64,000 nucleotides of DNA, taken from Acinetobacter sp. ANC 4910 (GTDB lineage Bacteria; Pseudomonadota; Gammaproteobacteria; Pseudomonadales; Moraxellaceae). Numbering within the stretch: the first letter of the stretch is position 1; every line of letters starts with the position of its first letter. Below are positions 29,912 to 41,197 of this stretch, in pieces. A program made the position numbers and the translations under genes. Below the pieces are notes generated by a model that saw only the letters and a program-made list of their open reading frames with translations, was not told where the DNA came from and did not search any database. The stretch covers positions 62,034 to 126,033 of the forward strand of contig NZ_SJNT01000001.1 of the NCBI RefSeq assembly GCF_004331035.1, read 5' to 3'.

Positions 29912-30298
29912 GCCTTTTTATTCATGAATGTTCAGAGTTTAAACAGTTAATCTATTTTGTCCGTAAGTTCATCCATATTTGTATAATTTTCATCAAATTA
30001 GTATCACAGCGACAAACACAGAGTTCCATTTTTAATGATCTTTTATACGCTCAACGGACATCCACTGTCCCGAACATAGATGTAAAGAACAAGAATGAGC
30101 TATATCGGGTCCATTAAATTAAATGGATAGATGATGCCACAACAATCAACTTTATACATGTGGGTAGATGAACCATCTCAGTAACGCTCTTCTAATCCTC
30201 ATCCTGAAATCACATTTTTACTGAAAAATTAAATGGCTTAAAGACCGAAGCCCCACTTATTATTTTACCGATATGATGTCTAATCATAAATTTTAGAC
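29912..30298. other. Gap between the two tRNA-Met units
   Basis: About 390 AT-rich bases without a supported gene. A short plus-strand frame at 29875-30117 overlaps the tRNA promoter and has no ribosome site. I see no terminal repeats or transposase similarity that would identify an element. Confidence 0.5.
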
Positions 30299-30328
30299 AA
30301 AAAAAATCACGTTATAGGAACGTGATTT
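30299..30328 (-). terminator. Terminator of the second tRNA-Met gene
   Basis: The arms AAATCACGTT/AACGTGATTT with a short loop are followed by T7 on the minus strand. Confidence 0.88.
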
Positions 30329-30334
30329 ATAAAA

Positions 30335-30411
30335 TGGTGGCTATGACGAGACTTGAACTTGTGACCCCCGCATTATGAGTGCGGTGCTCTAACCAACTGA
30401 GCTACATAGCC
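30335..30411 (-). tRNA. tRNA-Met (CAT), copy 2
   Basis: This copy is identical over 77 bases to copy 1, with anticodon CAT and encoded CCA. Each copy has its own promoter and terminator, so the two are independent units. Confidence 0.93.
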
Positions 30412-30426
30412 GTAAACTGTGCGCGC

Positions 30427-30455
30427 ATTATGTGATTTTATCTTTAGTACGTCAA
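30427..30455 (-). promoter_or_regulatory. Promoter of tRNA-Met copy 2
   Basis: On the minus strand TTGACG (30455-30450) and CATAAT (30432-30427) are 17 bp apart. A GC-rich discriminator (GCGCGC) follows, as often seen in stringently controlled stable RNA promoters. Confidence 0.75.
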
Positions 30456-30488
30456 GTACTTAATGCGCTTAATTGATCAAAATTTGGT

Positions 30489-30862
<374 letters not shown>

Positions 30863-30888
30863 GAAGCGCATAGTATCAAATCTTAGAC

Positions 30889-31666
<778 letters not shown>

Positions 31667-31775
31667 TTATTGGGATGTATTTTAACAAAATCTTGTTTTG
31701 TTGGTGAAGAAACTGCATAAATTTGAAAAATCTTCACTATTCGTGCAAAAACTATTGGGCTGTTTCATTTGCGTA

Positions 31776-31794
31776 AAATAGCCGTGTGCTATTT
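31776..31794. repeat. Inverted repeat in the coaD-smpB divergent gap
   Basis: The arms AAATAGC and GCTATTT surround a CGTGT loop. It may be an operator or part of a leader RNA in this 250-base divergent region. Confidence 0.4.
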
Positions 31795-31896
31795 GGTGGT
31801 GTATTTGATTTACTTTAAAGCTTTTCAATCCGATTTAAGAATTGTCAGTCGGTTCATGTTGGGGCACAATAGTCATAACTTTGGAAGTAATTGATT

Positions 31897-32373
31897 ATGG
31901 CGAAAGCAACTGTAGTTAAAAAACATAATGGCGGTACGATTGCTCAAAATAAGCGTGCCCGTCATGATTATTTTATTGAAGAAAAATTTGAAGCAGGACT
32001 CTCCTTACAAGGTTGGGAAGTTAAATCATTACGCGCAGGTCGCATGACCCTGTCAGAGAGTTATATCACCTTTAAAAATGGTGAGGCTTTCCTCTTCGGT
32101 GCACAAATTCAACCATTACTCAGTGCGTCTACGCATATTGTTGCTGAATCGACCCGTACACGTAAGCTACTATTGAACCGTCGTGAACTGGATAAGTTAC
32201 TCGGTGCAGTCAATCAAAAAGGTTATTCATGCGTTCCGCTTGCCGCTTACTGGAAAGGCCCACGCGCGAAATTGGAAATTGCTTTAGTAAAAGGTAAACA
32301 ACTCCATGACAAACGTGCTACGGAAAAAGATCGTGACTGGCAACGTGATAAAGCACGCATCATGCATAAGTAA
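31897..32373 (+). CDS. smpB: SsrA-binding protein SmpB
   Basis: SmpB binds tmRNA and delivers it to ribosomes stalled on mRNAs without a stop codon. The 158-residue protein has the typical start [20 protein letters not shown]. It also has the strings [11 protein letters not shown] and [21 protein letters not shown], and a basic tail. The ATG at 31897 is preceded by GGAAG; a TTG six bases earlier is rejected. The tmRNA gene itself is not in the window. Confidence 0.96.
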   Translation: MAKATVVKKHNGGTIAQNKRARHDYFIEEKFEAGLSLQGWEVKSLRAGRMTLSESYITFKNGEAFLFGAQIQPLLSASTHIVAESTRTRKLLLNRRELDKLLGAVNQKGYSCVPLAAYWKGPRAKLEIALVKGKQLHDKRATEKDRDWQRDKARIMHK

Positions 32374-32374
32374 T

Positions 32375-32403
32375 AAAAAACCTCCAATTTGGAGGTTTTT
32401 TTA
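32375..32403. terminator. Bidirectional terminator after smpB
   Basis: The arms AAAACCTCC/GGAGGTTTT have A and T runs on both sides, shared by smpB and the convergent flavodoxin gene. Confidence 0.9.
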
Positions 32404-32415
32404 TTACTAGAAGTG

Positions 32416-32982
32416 TTAATAGTCAGCTTTTAACTCAACTAAATACTTTCCAAACTTTCGTGCTGTTTCCAAGTCACCTTCTGGCGGGGTAACTTCAACA
32501 CTGGCATTATCGGACTGGGTCATTAAACCTAAAAAGCTCGACATACGGTTAATATCTTGCTGGCTACGACCCGTTGGCATAAACGGCAAACCCGCCCACA
32601 ACATACCATGCTGCATGGCAAATAAATTAATCTGCTGCAAGACTGCCAATTTATCACCACTTAAGCCACCACCATTGGTAAAACCAGCAGCAAGTTTTCC
32701 TTGCCAAGCACGAGCTAACCAGCGCTTAGACGAATCTTCCATAAACTGTTTCAGTGCAGAAGTCAGGCTTCCCATATACGTTGGGCAACCCATAATAATA
32801 ATATCAGCCTGATCTAGAAGCTCCCACTGTACTGCTGCCACAGAAATCAGGTGCACATTCGCGCCCGCCTGCTCCGCACCTTGTGCAATATACTGGGCTA
32901 CCTTGGCCGTATGGCCATAAGGACTATGATAAACCACACATACATGTACAGAAGCAGAAGAAACAGGATCAGTGACAGACAT
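32416..32982 (-). CDS. Flavodoxin family protein (WrbA-like)
   Basis: This is an FMN-binding, probably quinone-reducing protein of 188 residues. The phosphate loop is YHSPYGHT near residues 19-26. The strings GCPTYMGS and GFTNGGGLSGDK form the rest of the FMN site in the NADPH-dependent FMN reductase/WrbA group. A second, clearly related gene is at 58199-58753. The ATG at 32982 has no strong ribosome site. It stands as a single gene sharing a terminator with smpB. Confidence 0.82.
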   Translation of the reverse strand: MSVTDPVSSASVHVCVVYHSPYGHTAKVAQYIAQGAEQAGANVHLISVAAVQWELLDQADIIIMGCPTYMGSLTSALKQFMEDSSKRWLARAWQGKLAAGFTNGGGLSGDKLAVLQQINLFAMQHGMLWAGLPFMPTGRSQQDINRMSSFLGLMTQSDNASVEVTPPEGDLETARKFGKYLVELKADY

Positions 32983-33089
32983 GGAAACTTTTAAAACCAA
33001 ATAATTAAGTCAAGTTTAACACTTTTCATTCGCATGAGGGAGTGTATAGCTAAATGTAAAAATCAGTGGGCCAATCAAGCTAACCATAC

Positions 33090-33830
33090 TTATTTTAAAA
33101 ATACAAAGGTCGCCATTCTTCCAGTTTTAGCATTACGGCGATAAGAATAATATTCTTCAGTTTGTCTATAGGTACACTGGTCTCCACCTAAGATCTTGGT
33201 TATACCATGCTGCTGCAAAATATAGCGCGCAATCGCATATAAATCAGCAAAGTATTTTCCCTGTTCTTTCGATGGCTCAAAGGTCGAGGCTAAGGTAGGA
33301 TACTTGCTACAGAAGATTTGTTTGACTTCAGCCCCTACTTCAAAGCAAGGTTGGCTAATAGCTGCCCCTAACCATGCCCAAGTAGGAGGATGCTGCATAG
33401 TTGCAATGGTGTTTTCCACAATTCCATTGGCCAGTCCACGCCAACCTGCATGTAGATTTGCGACCTCAATCGCTTCAGCATCGCCAAGGACAATCGGTAA
33501 ACAATCCGCAGTCATCATCATTAAGGCATGCTGCTTCTGTTGAGTTACCAAGCCATCACCTTCGAGTGCCTCGAAGTAGATCTGTTCATTCACAGTGTGA
33601 CAAATCGTGCTATGGGTTTGCGTCATCCAAGTTATTTTTTCTACGCCAAAAGCAGAGAATTCCTCAAGTAACTGCATTCGGTGTTGTTGTACTCGATGAG
33701 CATTATCCTGAACATGCAATGCCAAATTAAAACCATCAAGTTCAGGTTTATCCGATGCCTGAGTATGCTCATGTTGCACACGCGTTTGCCCGACAAAAAC
33801 ACCTTCTGGAAAGCCTTGAACAAATTGCAT
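33090..33830 (-). CDS. pgeF: Peptidoglycan editing factor / multicopper-type purine nucleoside phosphorylase (YfiH)
   Basis: This is a 246-residue protein of the YfiH/LACC1 family. Family members have shown purine nucleoside phosphorylase or adenosine deaminase activity, and in E. coli YfiH corrects wrongly built peptidoglycan precursors. The metal-site strings TQTHST, TADCLPIV and LHAGWRGL are present. The ATG at 33830 has AAGGA at good distance, unlike the earlier ATG at 33848. It lies just downstream of rluD on the same strand, the order seen in many gammaproteobacteria. Confidence 0.92.
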   Translation of the reverse strand: MQFVQGFPEGVFVGQTRVQHEHTQASDKPELDGFNLALHVQDNAHRVQQHRMQLLEEFSAFGVEKITWMTQTHSTICHTVNEQIYFEALEGDGLVTQQKQHALMMMTADCLPIVLGDAEAIEVANLHAGWRGLANGIVENTIATMQHPPTWAWLGAAISQPCFEVGAEVKQIFCSKYPTLASTFEPSKEQGKYFADLYAIARYILQQHGITKILGGDQCTYRQTEEYYSYRRNAKTGRMATFVFLK

Positions 33831-33916
33831 GTTAAATTCCTTATTCAACTTAAATCATCTTTGCGTTATTCCTTTTACCATCAGAAACTTCGCAAAGATC
33901 ACCTCTTCAATTGCTT

Positions 33917-34969
33917 TTAATAAGCTTTATTCTCGCTACGCAATACATCAACCAATGCTGCAAAATCTTCTGACCATGGTGCTTCAAACATCATGTCCTT
34001 ACCCGTACGTGGATGAACTAAACCCAATTGCACAGCATGTAATGCCTGACGTCTAAAGCCACGCAAAGTATCATTTAACAATTCAGATGCCCCAGCAGGA
34101 ACACGTACACGAGGCATATAGACCGGATCGCCGACCAAACCATAACCAATGTAAGCAAAATGCACACGAATTTGGTGCGTCCGTCCAGTTTCCAAACGTG
34201 CCTGTACACGGGTGAAATGCTGAAAACGCTCTTTTACATTGTAGTGGGTTACAGCATCTTTCCCGCCCGGCAATACGGTCATTTTAACGCGATCAACTGG
34301 ATGGCGTTTAATCGGCTCATCAATGGTACCGCCTGCAATCATGCTGCCATAAACGATCAAATCATAGACACGATAAACCGATTTATCTGCCAGTTGTTTG
34401 CTTAATGCAAACTGAGCTTCCAAGGTTTTTGCAACCACCAACAAGCCGCTTGTGTCTTTATCAATACGATGCACTAGACCTGCACGTGAGAGTTCAGCCG
34501 ACTTTGGGTAATGATAAAGCAGCGCATTCACCAACGTGCCTGTGCTATTTCCAGCACCAGGATGCACCACCATTCCAACAGGTTTGTTAATCACAATGAT
34601 GTCATCATCTTCATAAACAATATTGAGTGGAATGTTTTCAGGTTGACTCGTAGTTTGTGCTTCTAGCTCGACATCAAGAGTAAGCTGCTCATATCCTTCA
34701 CATTTGTACTTTGGTTTAACAATGTTACCATTTACCAACAAATGCCCATCCTTCAGCCACTGCTTGAGTTTTTCGCGTGAGAAATCGCTCCAAACATTCG
34801 CCGCAACCTGATCAATACGTTGCCCGATATAGCTTTCATCCAATTGAAATTGCAACGATAAACGTGTTGCAGTTGCATCAGAAGTATGGTTATCTGCTTC
34901 GTCTATTTCTTCAAGTAAATTGAAATCAGTTTCTGCAGAATTTGTATTAGTAGATTGTGCTTGGGTCAT
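33917..34969 (-). CDS. rluD: 23S rRNA pseudouridine synthase RluD
   Basis: RluD makes pseudouridines at positions 1911, 1915 and 1917 in helix 69 of 23S rRNA. The protein has 350 residues from the ATG at 34969. An acidic N-terminal tail of about 40 residues is followed by an S4 RNA-binding domain. The catalytic domain has the motif HRIDKDTSGLL, in which Asp is the nucleophile. A TTG at 34981 is the other possible start; neither has a clear ribosome site. It is divergent from bamD and followed by pgeF, a widely conserved neighbourhood. Confidence 0.93.
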   Translation of the reverse strand: MTQAQSTNTNSAETDFNLLEEIDEADNHTSDATATRLSLQFQLDESYIGQRIDQVAANVWSDFSREKLKQWLKDGHLLVNGNIVKPKYKCEGYEQLTLDVELEAQTTSQPENIPLNIVYEDDDIIVINKPVGMVVHPGAGNSTGTLVNALLYHYPKSAELSRAGLVHRIDKDTSGLLVVAKTLEAQFALSKQLADKSVYRVYDLIVYGSMIAGGTIDEPIKRHPVDRVKMTVLPGGKDAVTHYNVKERFQHFTRVQARLETGRTHQIRVHFAYIGYGLVGDPVYMPRVRVPAGASELLNDTLRGFRRQALHAVQLGLVHPRTGKDMMFEAPWSEDFAALVDVLRSENKAY

Positions 34970-35040
34970 TTGATCATTCAAACAAAAGTGGTTTAATAGC
35001 GCAATTGTAGCTCATTGCCCGTATTAACAGAGGAATTTTT

Positions 35041-36030
35041 ATGTCGCTACCACGTTATAAAATTACAATGCTCGCTCTTTCTTTAGGCATTGCGTCTGCA
35101 ATGGTGGGCTGTAGCAGTAATCCAAAAAAAGAAGTGGTGGATACAGGCCCACAATTAAGTGAGCAAGTGTATATACAAAAAGCCGAGAAAGCGCTAGATA
35201 ATGGTCAATATACTGATGCAGCCAAGTATCTAGAAGCAATTGATACTTACTACCCAACGGGTGATTATGCACAGCAAGCCCAGCTTGAGTTGTTGTACAC
35301 TAAATTTCAGCAAAAAGATTATGAAGGCACAATTAGCCTTGCAGAGCGTTTTATTCGCTTAAATCCGCAGCATCCAAATGTAGATTATGCTTACTATGTA
35401 CGCGGTGTAGCGAACATGGAACAAAACTATGATGGTTTAATGCGTTATACCTCATTAAAGCAATCGCATCGTGATACCAGCTATCTAAAACATGCTTACC
35501 AAAACTTTGTCGATTTCATTCGCCGCTATCCATCGAGCACTTATGCAGTAGATGCAGCACAACGTATGAAATATATTGGCAATGAACTGGCCGAAAGTGA
35601 AATGAATGTCGCGCGTTTTAACATTAAGCGTAAAGCTTGGTTAGCCGCTGTTGAACGTTCGCAATGGGTGATTGAACATTATCCACAAACACCACAAATT
35701 CCAGAAGCATTAGCAACCGTTGCCTATGGTTACGAACAACTGGGGGATAAAGCCACTGCACAACAATATATCGATGTTCTAAAACTAAACTATCCGAATC
35801 TAGTGAAATCTGATGGTAGCGTGAATTTACGTGCTGCACGTAAAGAAGGCAGTTGGATCAACCGTGCAACTTTAGGGGTCTTTGGTCGTGAAGAACAAAG
35901 CACTGTTGAAACGCCAAAAACAACAGCACCAACTGCACAACGTAGCCTTACTAACCGTATGACTTTTGGTTTGCTAGGTCGCCCAGATGTTTCGAGTGAA
36001 GCTCCTGCTTCGAGTACATCTGGCGAATAA
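35041..36030 (+). CDS. bamD: Outer-membrane assembly lipoprotein BamD
   Basis: BamD is an essential lipoprotein of the BAM complex that folds outer-membrane beta-barrels. The lipobox MVGC places the lipidated Cys at residue 24. TPR-type repeats follow through about residue 245. The protein has 329 residues, longer than the E. coli protein (about 245), because of a Thr/Ser/Ala-rich C-terminal tail. AGGAA precedes the ATG. It is divergent from rluD and followed by a terminator. Confidence 0.95.
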   Translation: MSLPRYKITMLALSLGIASAMVGCSSNPKKEVVDTGPQLSEQVYIQKAEKALDNGQYTDAAKYLEAIDTYYPTGDYAQQAQLELLYTKFQQKDYEGTISLAERFIRLNPQHPNVDYAYYVRGVANMEQNYDGLMRYTSLKQSHRDTSYLKHAYQNFVDFIRRYPSSTYAVDAAQRMKYIGNELAESEMNVARFNIKRKAWLAAVERSQWVIEHYPQTPQIPEALATVAYGYEQLGDKATAQQYIDVLKLNYPNLVKSDGSVNLRAARKEGSWINRATLGVFGREEQSTVETPKTTAPTAQRSLTNRMTFGLLGRPDVSSEAPASSTSGE

Positions 36031-36058
36031 AACTCGCAAGTTTTGATGCAATTTCATG

Positions 36059-36088
36059 AAGGGCAAGTTATCATACTTGCCCTTTTAT
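36059..36088 (+). terminator. Intrinsic terminator of bamD
   Basis: The perfect arms AAGGGCAAG (36059-36067) and CTTGCCCTT (36076-36084) are followed by a short T run. Confidence 0.85.
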
Positions 36089-36215
36089 ATTTTGCATTTG
36101 GCTTGATCTGATTGATTAAACCCTATACAAATAAATAGTTTTCTTTTGCAAAAGTTAGATTCAAGCAAATCTCGCTTTGCATTTTCATTTTGCTAGATGT
36201 ATCACGATAACGACT

Positions 36216-38096
36216 ATGGCCATTCCTCAGCACACGATAGATCAAATTCTCGATCGAACTGATATTGTCGATTTAATTGGCCAACGCGTGAAACTTAAAA
36301 AAACGGGACGTACCTATTCAGGCTGCTGCCCGTTTCATCAGGAAAAGTCGCCATCATTTCACGTCTACCGTGACAAGCAGTATTATCATTGCTTTGGTTG
36401 CCAAGCCAATGGTAATGCCATTCGCTTTCTCATGGACATCGACAATCGGAATTTTGTCGATGTCATGAAAGATTTGTCTAGCCAAGCGGGTATTGAATTA
36501 CCTAAAGACAATCAAGATTCGAAACGTCTCTCCTACAAACGAGAAACTAAACCTGTAGCAGCAGATCCAGTTGTTCCTACAAATTCTGTTCAGATTCCAA
36601 CACCTCACAACCCGCAAATCGATCATGATCCATTTGAAGAATTTGGTAATATTGAGGATCCTTTTGCCCAGTTTGAACAATTTCAAGCATTCAATGAAGC
36701 CCCTACTCAAGAGGGTAATCTTTATGATTTGCTGGAGAATGTCGCGCAGTTCTATGAACGACAACTCCCCCAAAGCCAAAGTGCACAACAGTACTTTAAA
36801 CACCGCGGCTTAGGTGCAGAGACGCTTCAATTCTGGCGTTTAGGCTATGCACCTGAAGATTGGCAACATTTGGAAAAAGCCTTCCCACAAGATGTTCAGG
36901 GCTTAAAATTATTGGGTCTAATCCGTACCAGTGACAGTGGGCGTGATTTTGATTTACTGCGTGATCGGGTGATTTTTCCTATTCGTGATGCCAAAGGTCG
37001 TGTGGTTGGTTTTGGTGGTCGTGCCCTGAATGACCAAATTAAACCCAAATATATCAATTCACCCGACTCGGAAGTGTTTCATAAAAATCAGTTACTGTAT
37101 GGACTGTATGAGGGACGCAAACAAAAAGCTCAAGATTGGCTGATGGTTGAAGGCTACATGGATGTCATCGCGCTACAACAAAATGGCATTTATGGTGCAG
37201 TCGCAACACTGGGAACCGCCAGTAATACAGAACATTTAAATATTCTGTTCAAACAGAACAACCGTATCACCATTGCCTTTGATGGTGATACGGCAGGTCA
37301 AAAAGCAGCACGACGTACTTTAGACATTGCCTTACCCTTATTAAACGATGGTCGTGAACTGAAGTTTTTTGTGCTCCCCAATGATCATGACCCAGACTCA
37401 CTGATTCGACGTGAAGGTTTAGAAAATTTCCAACGCTTATTACAACAAGCGCCGCTACTCTCGGACTTTGTGTTTGCACACCTTACCCAAAATCAAGATA
37501 TCAGCAGCCCCGAAGGTAAAAGTCTGGTCATGGCGGAACTGCGCCAACTGACTGAACTGTTACCCAAAACGGGATCTTTTCGTTATCTTTTAAATCAATC
37601 ATTTAAAGAAAAATTAGGGTTTGGTAAACGTTGGACACCACAACTCAGTAATGATGCATCTTTATCTTTTAACATTCGCACCAAAGACGAAGACTTTGCT
37701 ATCGCCATCCTGATGAATCATCCATTTTTGTATATTCATTTTGAAACTTTACGCGCATTTGTGCCAAGTCAGGAATTACTCTCGCATGTACTCAACATCC
37801 TCAATCGGATTTTTGATAACTTACCTGATGATCAAGAGCTAGCAACCTATTACGTATTGGGTGCTTGTAGCACGTATAGTTTAGAAATTGCTGATATTAT
37901 GCAACGTACCAATATTGAAGTGCTGACCCATGCACCTGAAATGGCAGATAAACTCGCGACTGAATATGCTTTGGGATTACAAGAAAAATATTTACGGCAG
38001 AAATTAAAAGACCCAAATTCATTACTTGAGTCACGTAATTTACGTCAACAATTGAACGAACTCACCAAGAAAATTGGGCTGCGTCTATTATCTTAA
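36216..38096 (+). CDS. dnaG: DNA primase
   Basis: Primase makes RNA primers for DNA replication. From the ATG at 36216 it has 626 residues; the frame upstream (from 36177) has no ribosome site. The N-terminal zinc ligands are Cys38, His41, Cys59 and Cys62 (CCPFH and CFGC). The TOPRIM catalytic motifs are VEGYMDV and FDGDTAG. The C-terminal helicase-interacting domain is present. Unlike in E. coli, rpsU and rpoD are not adjacent; here it lies between bamD and hemA. Confidence 0.97.
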   Translation: MAIPQHTIDQILDRTDIVDLIGQRVKLKKTGRTYSGCCPFHQEKSPSFHVYRDKQYYHCFGCQANGNAIRFLMDIDNRNFVDVMKDLSSQAGIELPKDNQDSKRLSYKRETKPVAADPVVPTNSVQIPTPHNPQIDHDPFEEFGNIEDPFAQFEQFQAFNEAPTQEGNLYDLLENVAQFYERQLPQSQSAQQYFKHRGLGAETLQFWRLGYAPEDWQHLEKAFPQDVQGLKLLGLIRTSDSGRDFDLLRDRVIFPIRDAKGRVVGFGGRALNDQIKPKYINSPDSEVFHKNQLLYGLYEGRKQKAQDWLMVEGYMDVIALQQNGIYGAVATLGTASNTEHLNILFKQNNRITIAFDGDTAGQKAARRTLDIALPLLNDGRELKFFVLPNDHDPDSLIRREGLENFQRLLQQAPLLSDFVFAHLTQNQDISSPEGKSLVMAELRQLTELLPKTGSFRYLLNQSFKEKLGFGKRWTPQLSNDASLSFNIRTKDEDFAIAILMNHPFLYIHFETLRAFVPSQELLSHVLNILNRIFDNLPDDQELATYYVLGACSTYSLEIADIMQRTNIEVLTHAPEMADKLATEYALGLQEKYLRQKLKDPNSLLESRNLRQQLNELTKKIGLRLLS

Positions 38097-38112
38097 ACCA
38101 CAGAAATCATTG

Positions 38113-39396
38113 TTATTTTTTTGCTTTACGTCGATGCGCTGCAACATTGGCTAGACTTTGCTGTAACTGTTCAAAATAAGCAGGATCTTCTGCCTTGGCT
38201 GCATCACGTAACACAATAGAGGTTGGATGTAGCAATTTCTGCGTTAGACGATGAGCAAAATCTTGCATAATTTGTGCAGCATTTTCCCCTTTTGCTAAGC
38301 GAGACAAAGCCAACTGCAATTCTTCTTGTTGTAATTCATGCCCATGTTGACGATATTGATGAATAGTTTCGCCTGCTTCATTGACCCGTTCATGGGTAAT
38401 CAGCTCAATGGCTAATTGATTCACCATCACTTCCGCTTCAACAGCCGCCTGACGACGCTGTGCAAGATTTTCATCAATAACTGACTGTAAATCATCCACA
38501 CCGTAGAGATAAACACCATCTAAAGATTCAACTTTAGGTTCTATATCACGCGGTACGGCAAGATCAACCAAGAGCATCTGTTGATAACGGCGTTTCTTTA
38601 AGGCACGCTTTACATCTTGATAGGAAATAACCTGATGCAAACTTCCCGTACAGCTTGAAATCACATCTGCACGATATAAGTTTTCAGCCAGCACTGCAAA
38701 ATCAATAATCTCAACATCAACCTGATGTGCAATTTCTTGTGCTAACAATTCAGCACGCTCACGGGTACGGTTACAAATCAGCACTTTGCCAACACCCATT
38801 TCCGCCAAATGTTTAGCTACCAAGCTATTCATTTCACCTGCGGCCACAATCAGCACAGTCATTTTTTCAGGTTGGCTAAAGACTTGTAAGGCTAACTGAG
38901 CTACGGCATAACCCATTGAAACAGCATGGCTACCTACCGCTGTTTCAGAGCGGACTCGTTTTGCAGCATAAAAGGCATATTCAAAAATTCGGTTTAAATT
39001 ACCTGAAACCGTATGTGCATCTTTGGCTAAAGACAGTGCCGATTTTACCTGTCCTAAAATTTGTGGTTCGCCGAGCATTAGAGAATCTAGCCCGCTAGCC
39101 ACACGCATTAAATGCGTTACCGCTTGTGCATCTTCATAACGATAGACATGATTGACTAATTGCTTAACATCTAAATGATTTGCTTGGGCGAGCCAACTGA
39201 GTACCATATCCGCATTTTCAGATATGGCATAAACCTCGGTGCGGTTACACGTCGACACAACCACCAAATCATTTAATTCAGAGTTGTGACTTTGCTGAGC
39301 AAGCAATACACTAAGCTTTTCAGCATTAAATGCAATTTGCTCACGCAACGCTACTGACGCGGTTTGATGGTTGACCCCCAATGCAAAGAAAGACAT
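38113..39396 (-). CDS. hemA: Glutamyl-tRNA reductase
   Basis: This enzyme reduces glutamyl-tRNA to glutamate-1-semialdehyde, the first committed step of C5 haem synthesis. It has 427 residues, with catalytic Cys50 in [10 protein letters not shown]. The NADP-binding domain starts near [12 protein letters not shown], and the C-terminal dimerisation domain is complete. It converges on dnaG with only 16 bases between the stop codons. It is divergent from the TPR gene, the usual start of the hemA-lolB-ispE-prs region. Confidence 0.96.
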   Translation of the reverse strand: MSFFALGVNHQTASVALREQIAFNAEKLSVLLAQQSHNSELNDLVVVSTCNRTEVYAISENADMVLSWLAQANHLDVKQLVNHVYRYEDAQAVTHLMRVASGLDSLMLGEPQILGQVKSALSLAKDAHTVSGNLNRIFEYAFYAAKRVRSETAVGSHAVSMGYAVAQLALQVFSQPEKMTVLIVAAGEMNSLVAKHLAEMGVGKVLICNRTRERAELLAQEIAHQVDVEIIDFAVLAENLYRADVISSCTGSLHQVISYQDVKRALKKRRYQQMLLVDLAVPRDIEPKVESLDGVYLYGVDDLQSVIDENLAQRRQAAVEAEVMVNQLAIELITHERVNEAGETIHQYRQHGHELQQEELQLALSRLAKGENAAQIMQDFAHRLTQKLLHPTSIVLRDAAKAEDPAYFEQLQQSLANVAAHRRKAKK

Positions 39397-39421
39397 ATCA
39401 AATCATCAATTCACTAAATTT

Positions 39422-41188
39422 ATGCTATTGTGCAACATCGGTGTCATAAAAAGCATTACTTGGATCAAGAAAAAATTGCGTCAAACAAACAGCCGTATAA
39501 ACGGCACGACGATAAAGCAGTATTCTACCACATTCTTACTGCTTGGTAGCATGGCTTCTGGTACTCATGTACGAGCATCAGAGGTTGTTTATCATGCAAA
39601 TTCAAATAATAATGCCATAAAACAAAGCATGATTGCCGAATTTGCTTTGGCTTATCACAATATTCCAACCGCTTTGCACAACTACACCGTTCTGGCCATT
39701 CGCAGCAATTCTACTCTAGTGAAACAACGCGCACTCAATATTGCACTGGAACAAGATGATCTAAAAGCGGCGCTTGATATTGCGACACATTGGGTTGTTC
39801 AAGAACCTGAAGATGTGCCCGCGCTATTTTATTTATCGCATATCGCCCTAAAAGCGCATGAATACGAGCTGGCTGCAGAAACGCTCGATAAAATATTAAT
39901 GATTGATCCTAATGCGGATTTAGAGCAAATTTTGGCGGGTATTTCACCTGAATCACAAGCAGACCGTGAAGTTCTGCTCAAGACTTTGTCTACCAGTAAA
40001 GAAAAAGACAACCCATCCATTTTGGTGCTAATTGCAGGCTTAGAAGCACAAAATGGTCAATTCGATCAAGCGTTAATTACCATTAACCGTGCCTTACGCA
40101 AGCGCCCGAAAGTCACTGGCTTTATTCTCATGAAAGCCAACTTGCTGACTGTCTTGGGTGACGAACAAGAAACCTTGAAATGGTATGATAAATCTAGTCG
40201 TAAACATCGTGATAATTTAGAAGTTCGACTGGCAGAAGCCAAATATTTAATTAAATTAAATCAGTCAGATACCGCACTTAAAAAACTCGAGAGCATCTTA
40301 AAAAAGTGGCCCAAGCAAGAAGAAGCACTCTTTCTGGCTGGGCTGACCAGTATTGATTTAAAACAATACGAAGATGCAGAAAAATTTTTGGTTGAACTAA
40401 GATACTCAGCTCAATATCAAAATGATGCCTACTACTATTTGGCCGTCAATGCAGAACGCAAGCAGCACTTTGAAACAGCCAAAGCCTACTACCGTTTGGT
40501 TGATGGCAACCTCTATCCTGTCTCTAGACGCAGCATGATTAGTATTTTTGCACAGCAAAATAAGCTACAAGATGCCTTACGTTTTTTGACTCAGGAACGG
40601 GTCAATTACCCACAACACGCCAGTTTCCTCTATCAGGCACAGGCAGATATTTTAAAACGCATGAGCAACACCAAAGCTGCGCGCCGTTTATTGGATGAAG
40701 CCATTAAAAATCTGCCAGATGATCCCGACTTAATTTATGCTGAAGTATTATTACTTGATCCATTTCAAGATCGTGCCAAGTTAGAACAACTCCTCAATCG
40801 CTTATTAGAAATTGAGCCAAATAGCCCAACCTATTTAAATGCTTATGCCTATACGCTTGCTTTACAAAATCGGCGTTTAGATGATGCACGGCATTATGTT
40901 GAACTCGCATTAGAATATACCCCCGATCAAGCATCAATTTTGGATACGCTAGGATATATCACTTATTTACAGAATGACTTTGCGACTTCTGCACAAGTAC
41001 TTAGCAAGGCCTACACATTAAGCAATAGTGTTTCAATAGGTGTTCGATATGCCAAGGCATTATATATGCAAGGAAAAATTACTGAATTCAGCACCGTGTT
41101 ACAACAATTAAAACAAAAACACCCAAATGATCCTCAATTGGAACAACTGAATTCGTTACTGTTACCTCAACAAATGAAAAAGAGCTAA
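39422..41188 (+). CDS. Exported TPR-repeat protein
   Basis: This protein of about 588 residues is made largely of tetratricopeptide repeats (for example LEIEPNSPTYLNAYAYTLA and the following repeat). It probably works in the periplasm or on the outer membrane as a protein-binding scaffold. The start is uncertain. The ATG at 39422 gives a long basic N-terminus before a hydrophobic stretch. A TTG at 39476 would give a more normal signal peptide ending near VRAS. Its stop codon is directly followed by lolB, so the genes are co-transcribed. Its place beside lolB suggests an envelope role. Confidence 0.8.
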   Translation: MLLCNIGVIKSITWIKKKLRQTNSRINGTTIKQYSTTFLLLGSMASGTHVRASEVVYHANSNNNAIKQSMIAEFALAYHNIPTALHNYTVLAIRSNSTLVKQRALNIALEQDDLKAALDIATHWVVQEPEDVPALFYLSHIALKAHEYELAAETLDKILMIDPNADLEQILAGISPESQADREVLLKTLSTSKEKDNPSILVLIAGLEAQNGQFDQALITINRALRKRPKVTGFILMKANLLTVLGDEQETLKWYDKSSRKHRDNLEVRLAEAKYLIKLNQSDTALKKLESILKKWPKQEEALFLAGLTSIDLKQYEDAEKFLVELRYSAQYQNDAYYYLAVNAERKQHFETAKAYYRLVDGNLYPVSRRSMISIFAQQNKLQDALRFLTQERVNYPQHASFLYQAQADILKRMSNTKAARRLLDEAIKNLPDDPDLIYAEVLLLDPFQDRAKLEQLLNRLLEIEPNSPTYLNAYAYTLALQNRRLDDARHYVELALEYTPDQASILDTLGYITYLQNDFATSAQVLSKAYTLSNSVSIGVRYAKALYMQGKITEFSTVLQQLKQKHPNDPQLEQLNSLLLPQQMKKS

Positions 41189-41197
41189 TTGATTTTG

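Noticed and set aside
29875..30117. Open frame of 80 codons between the tRNA-Met genes
   Set aside because: It overlaps the tRNA promoter, has no ribosome site and resembles no family.
29868..30334. Possible insertion-sequence remnant between the tRNA-Met genes
   Set aside because: No terminal inverted repeats, target duplication or recognisable transposase fragments could be found by eye.
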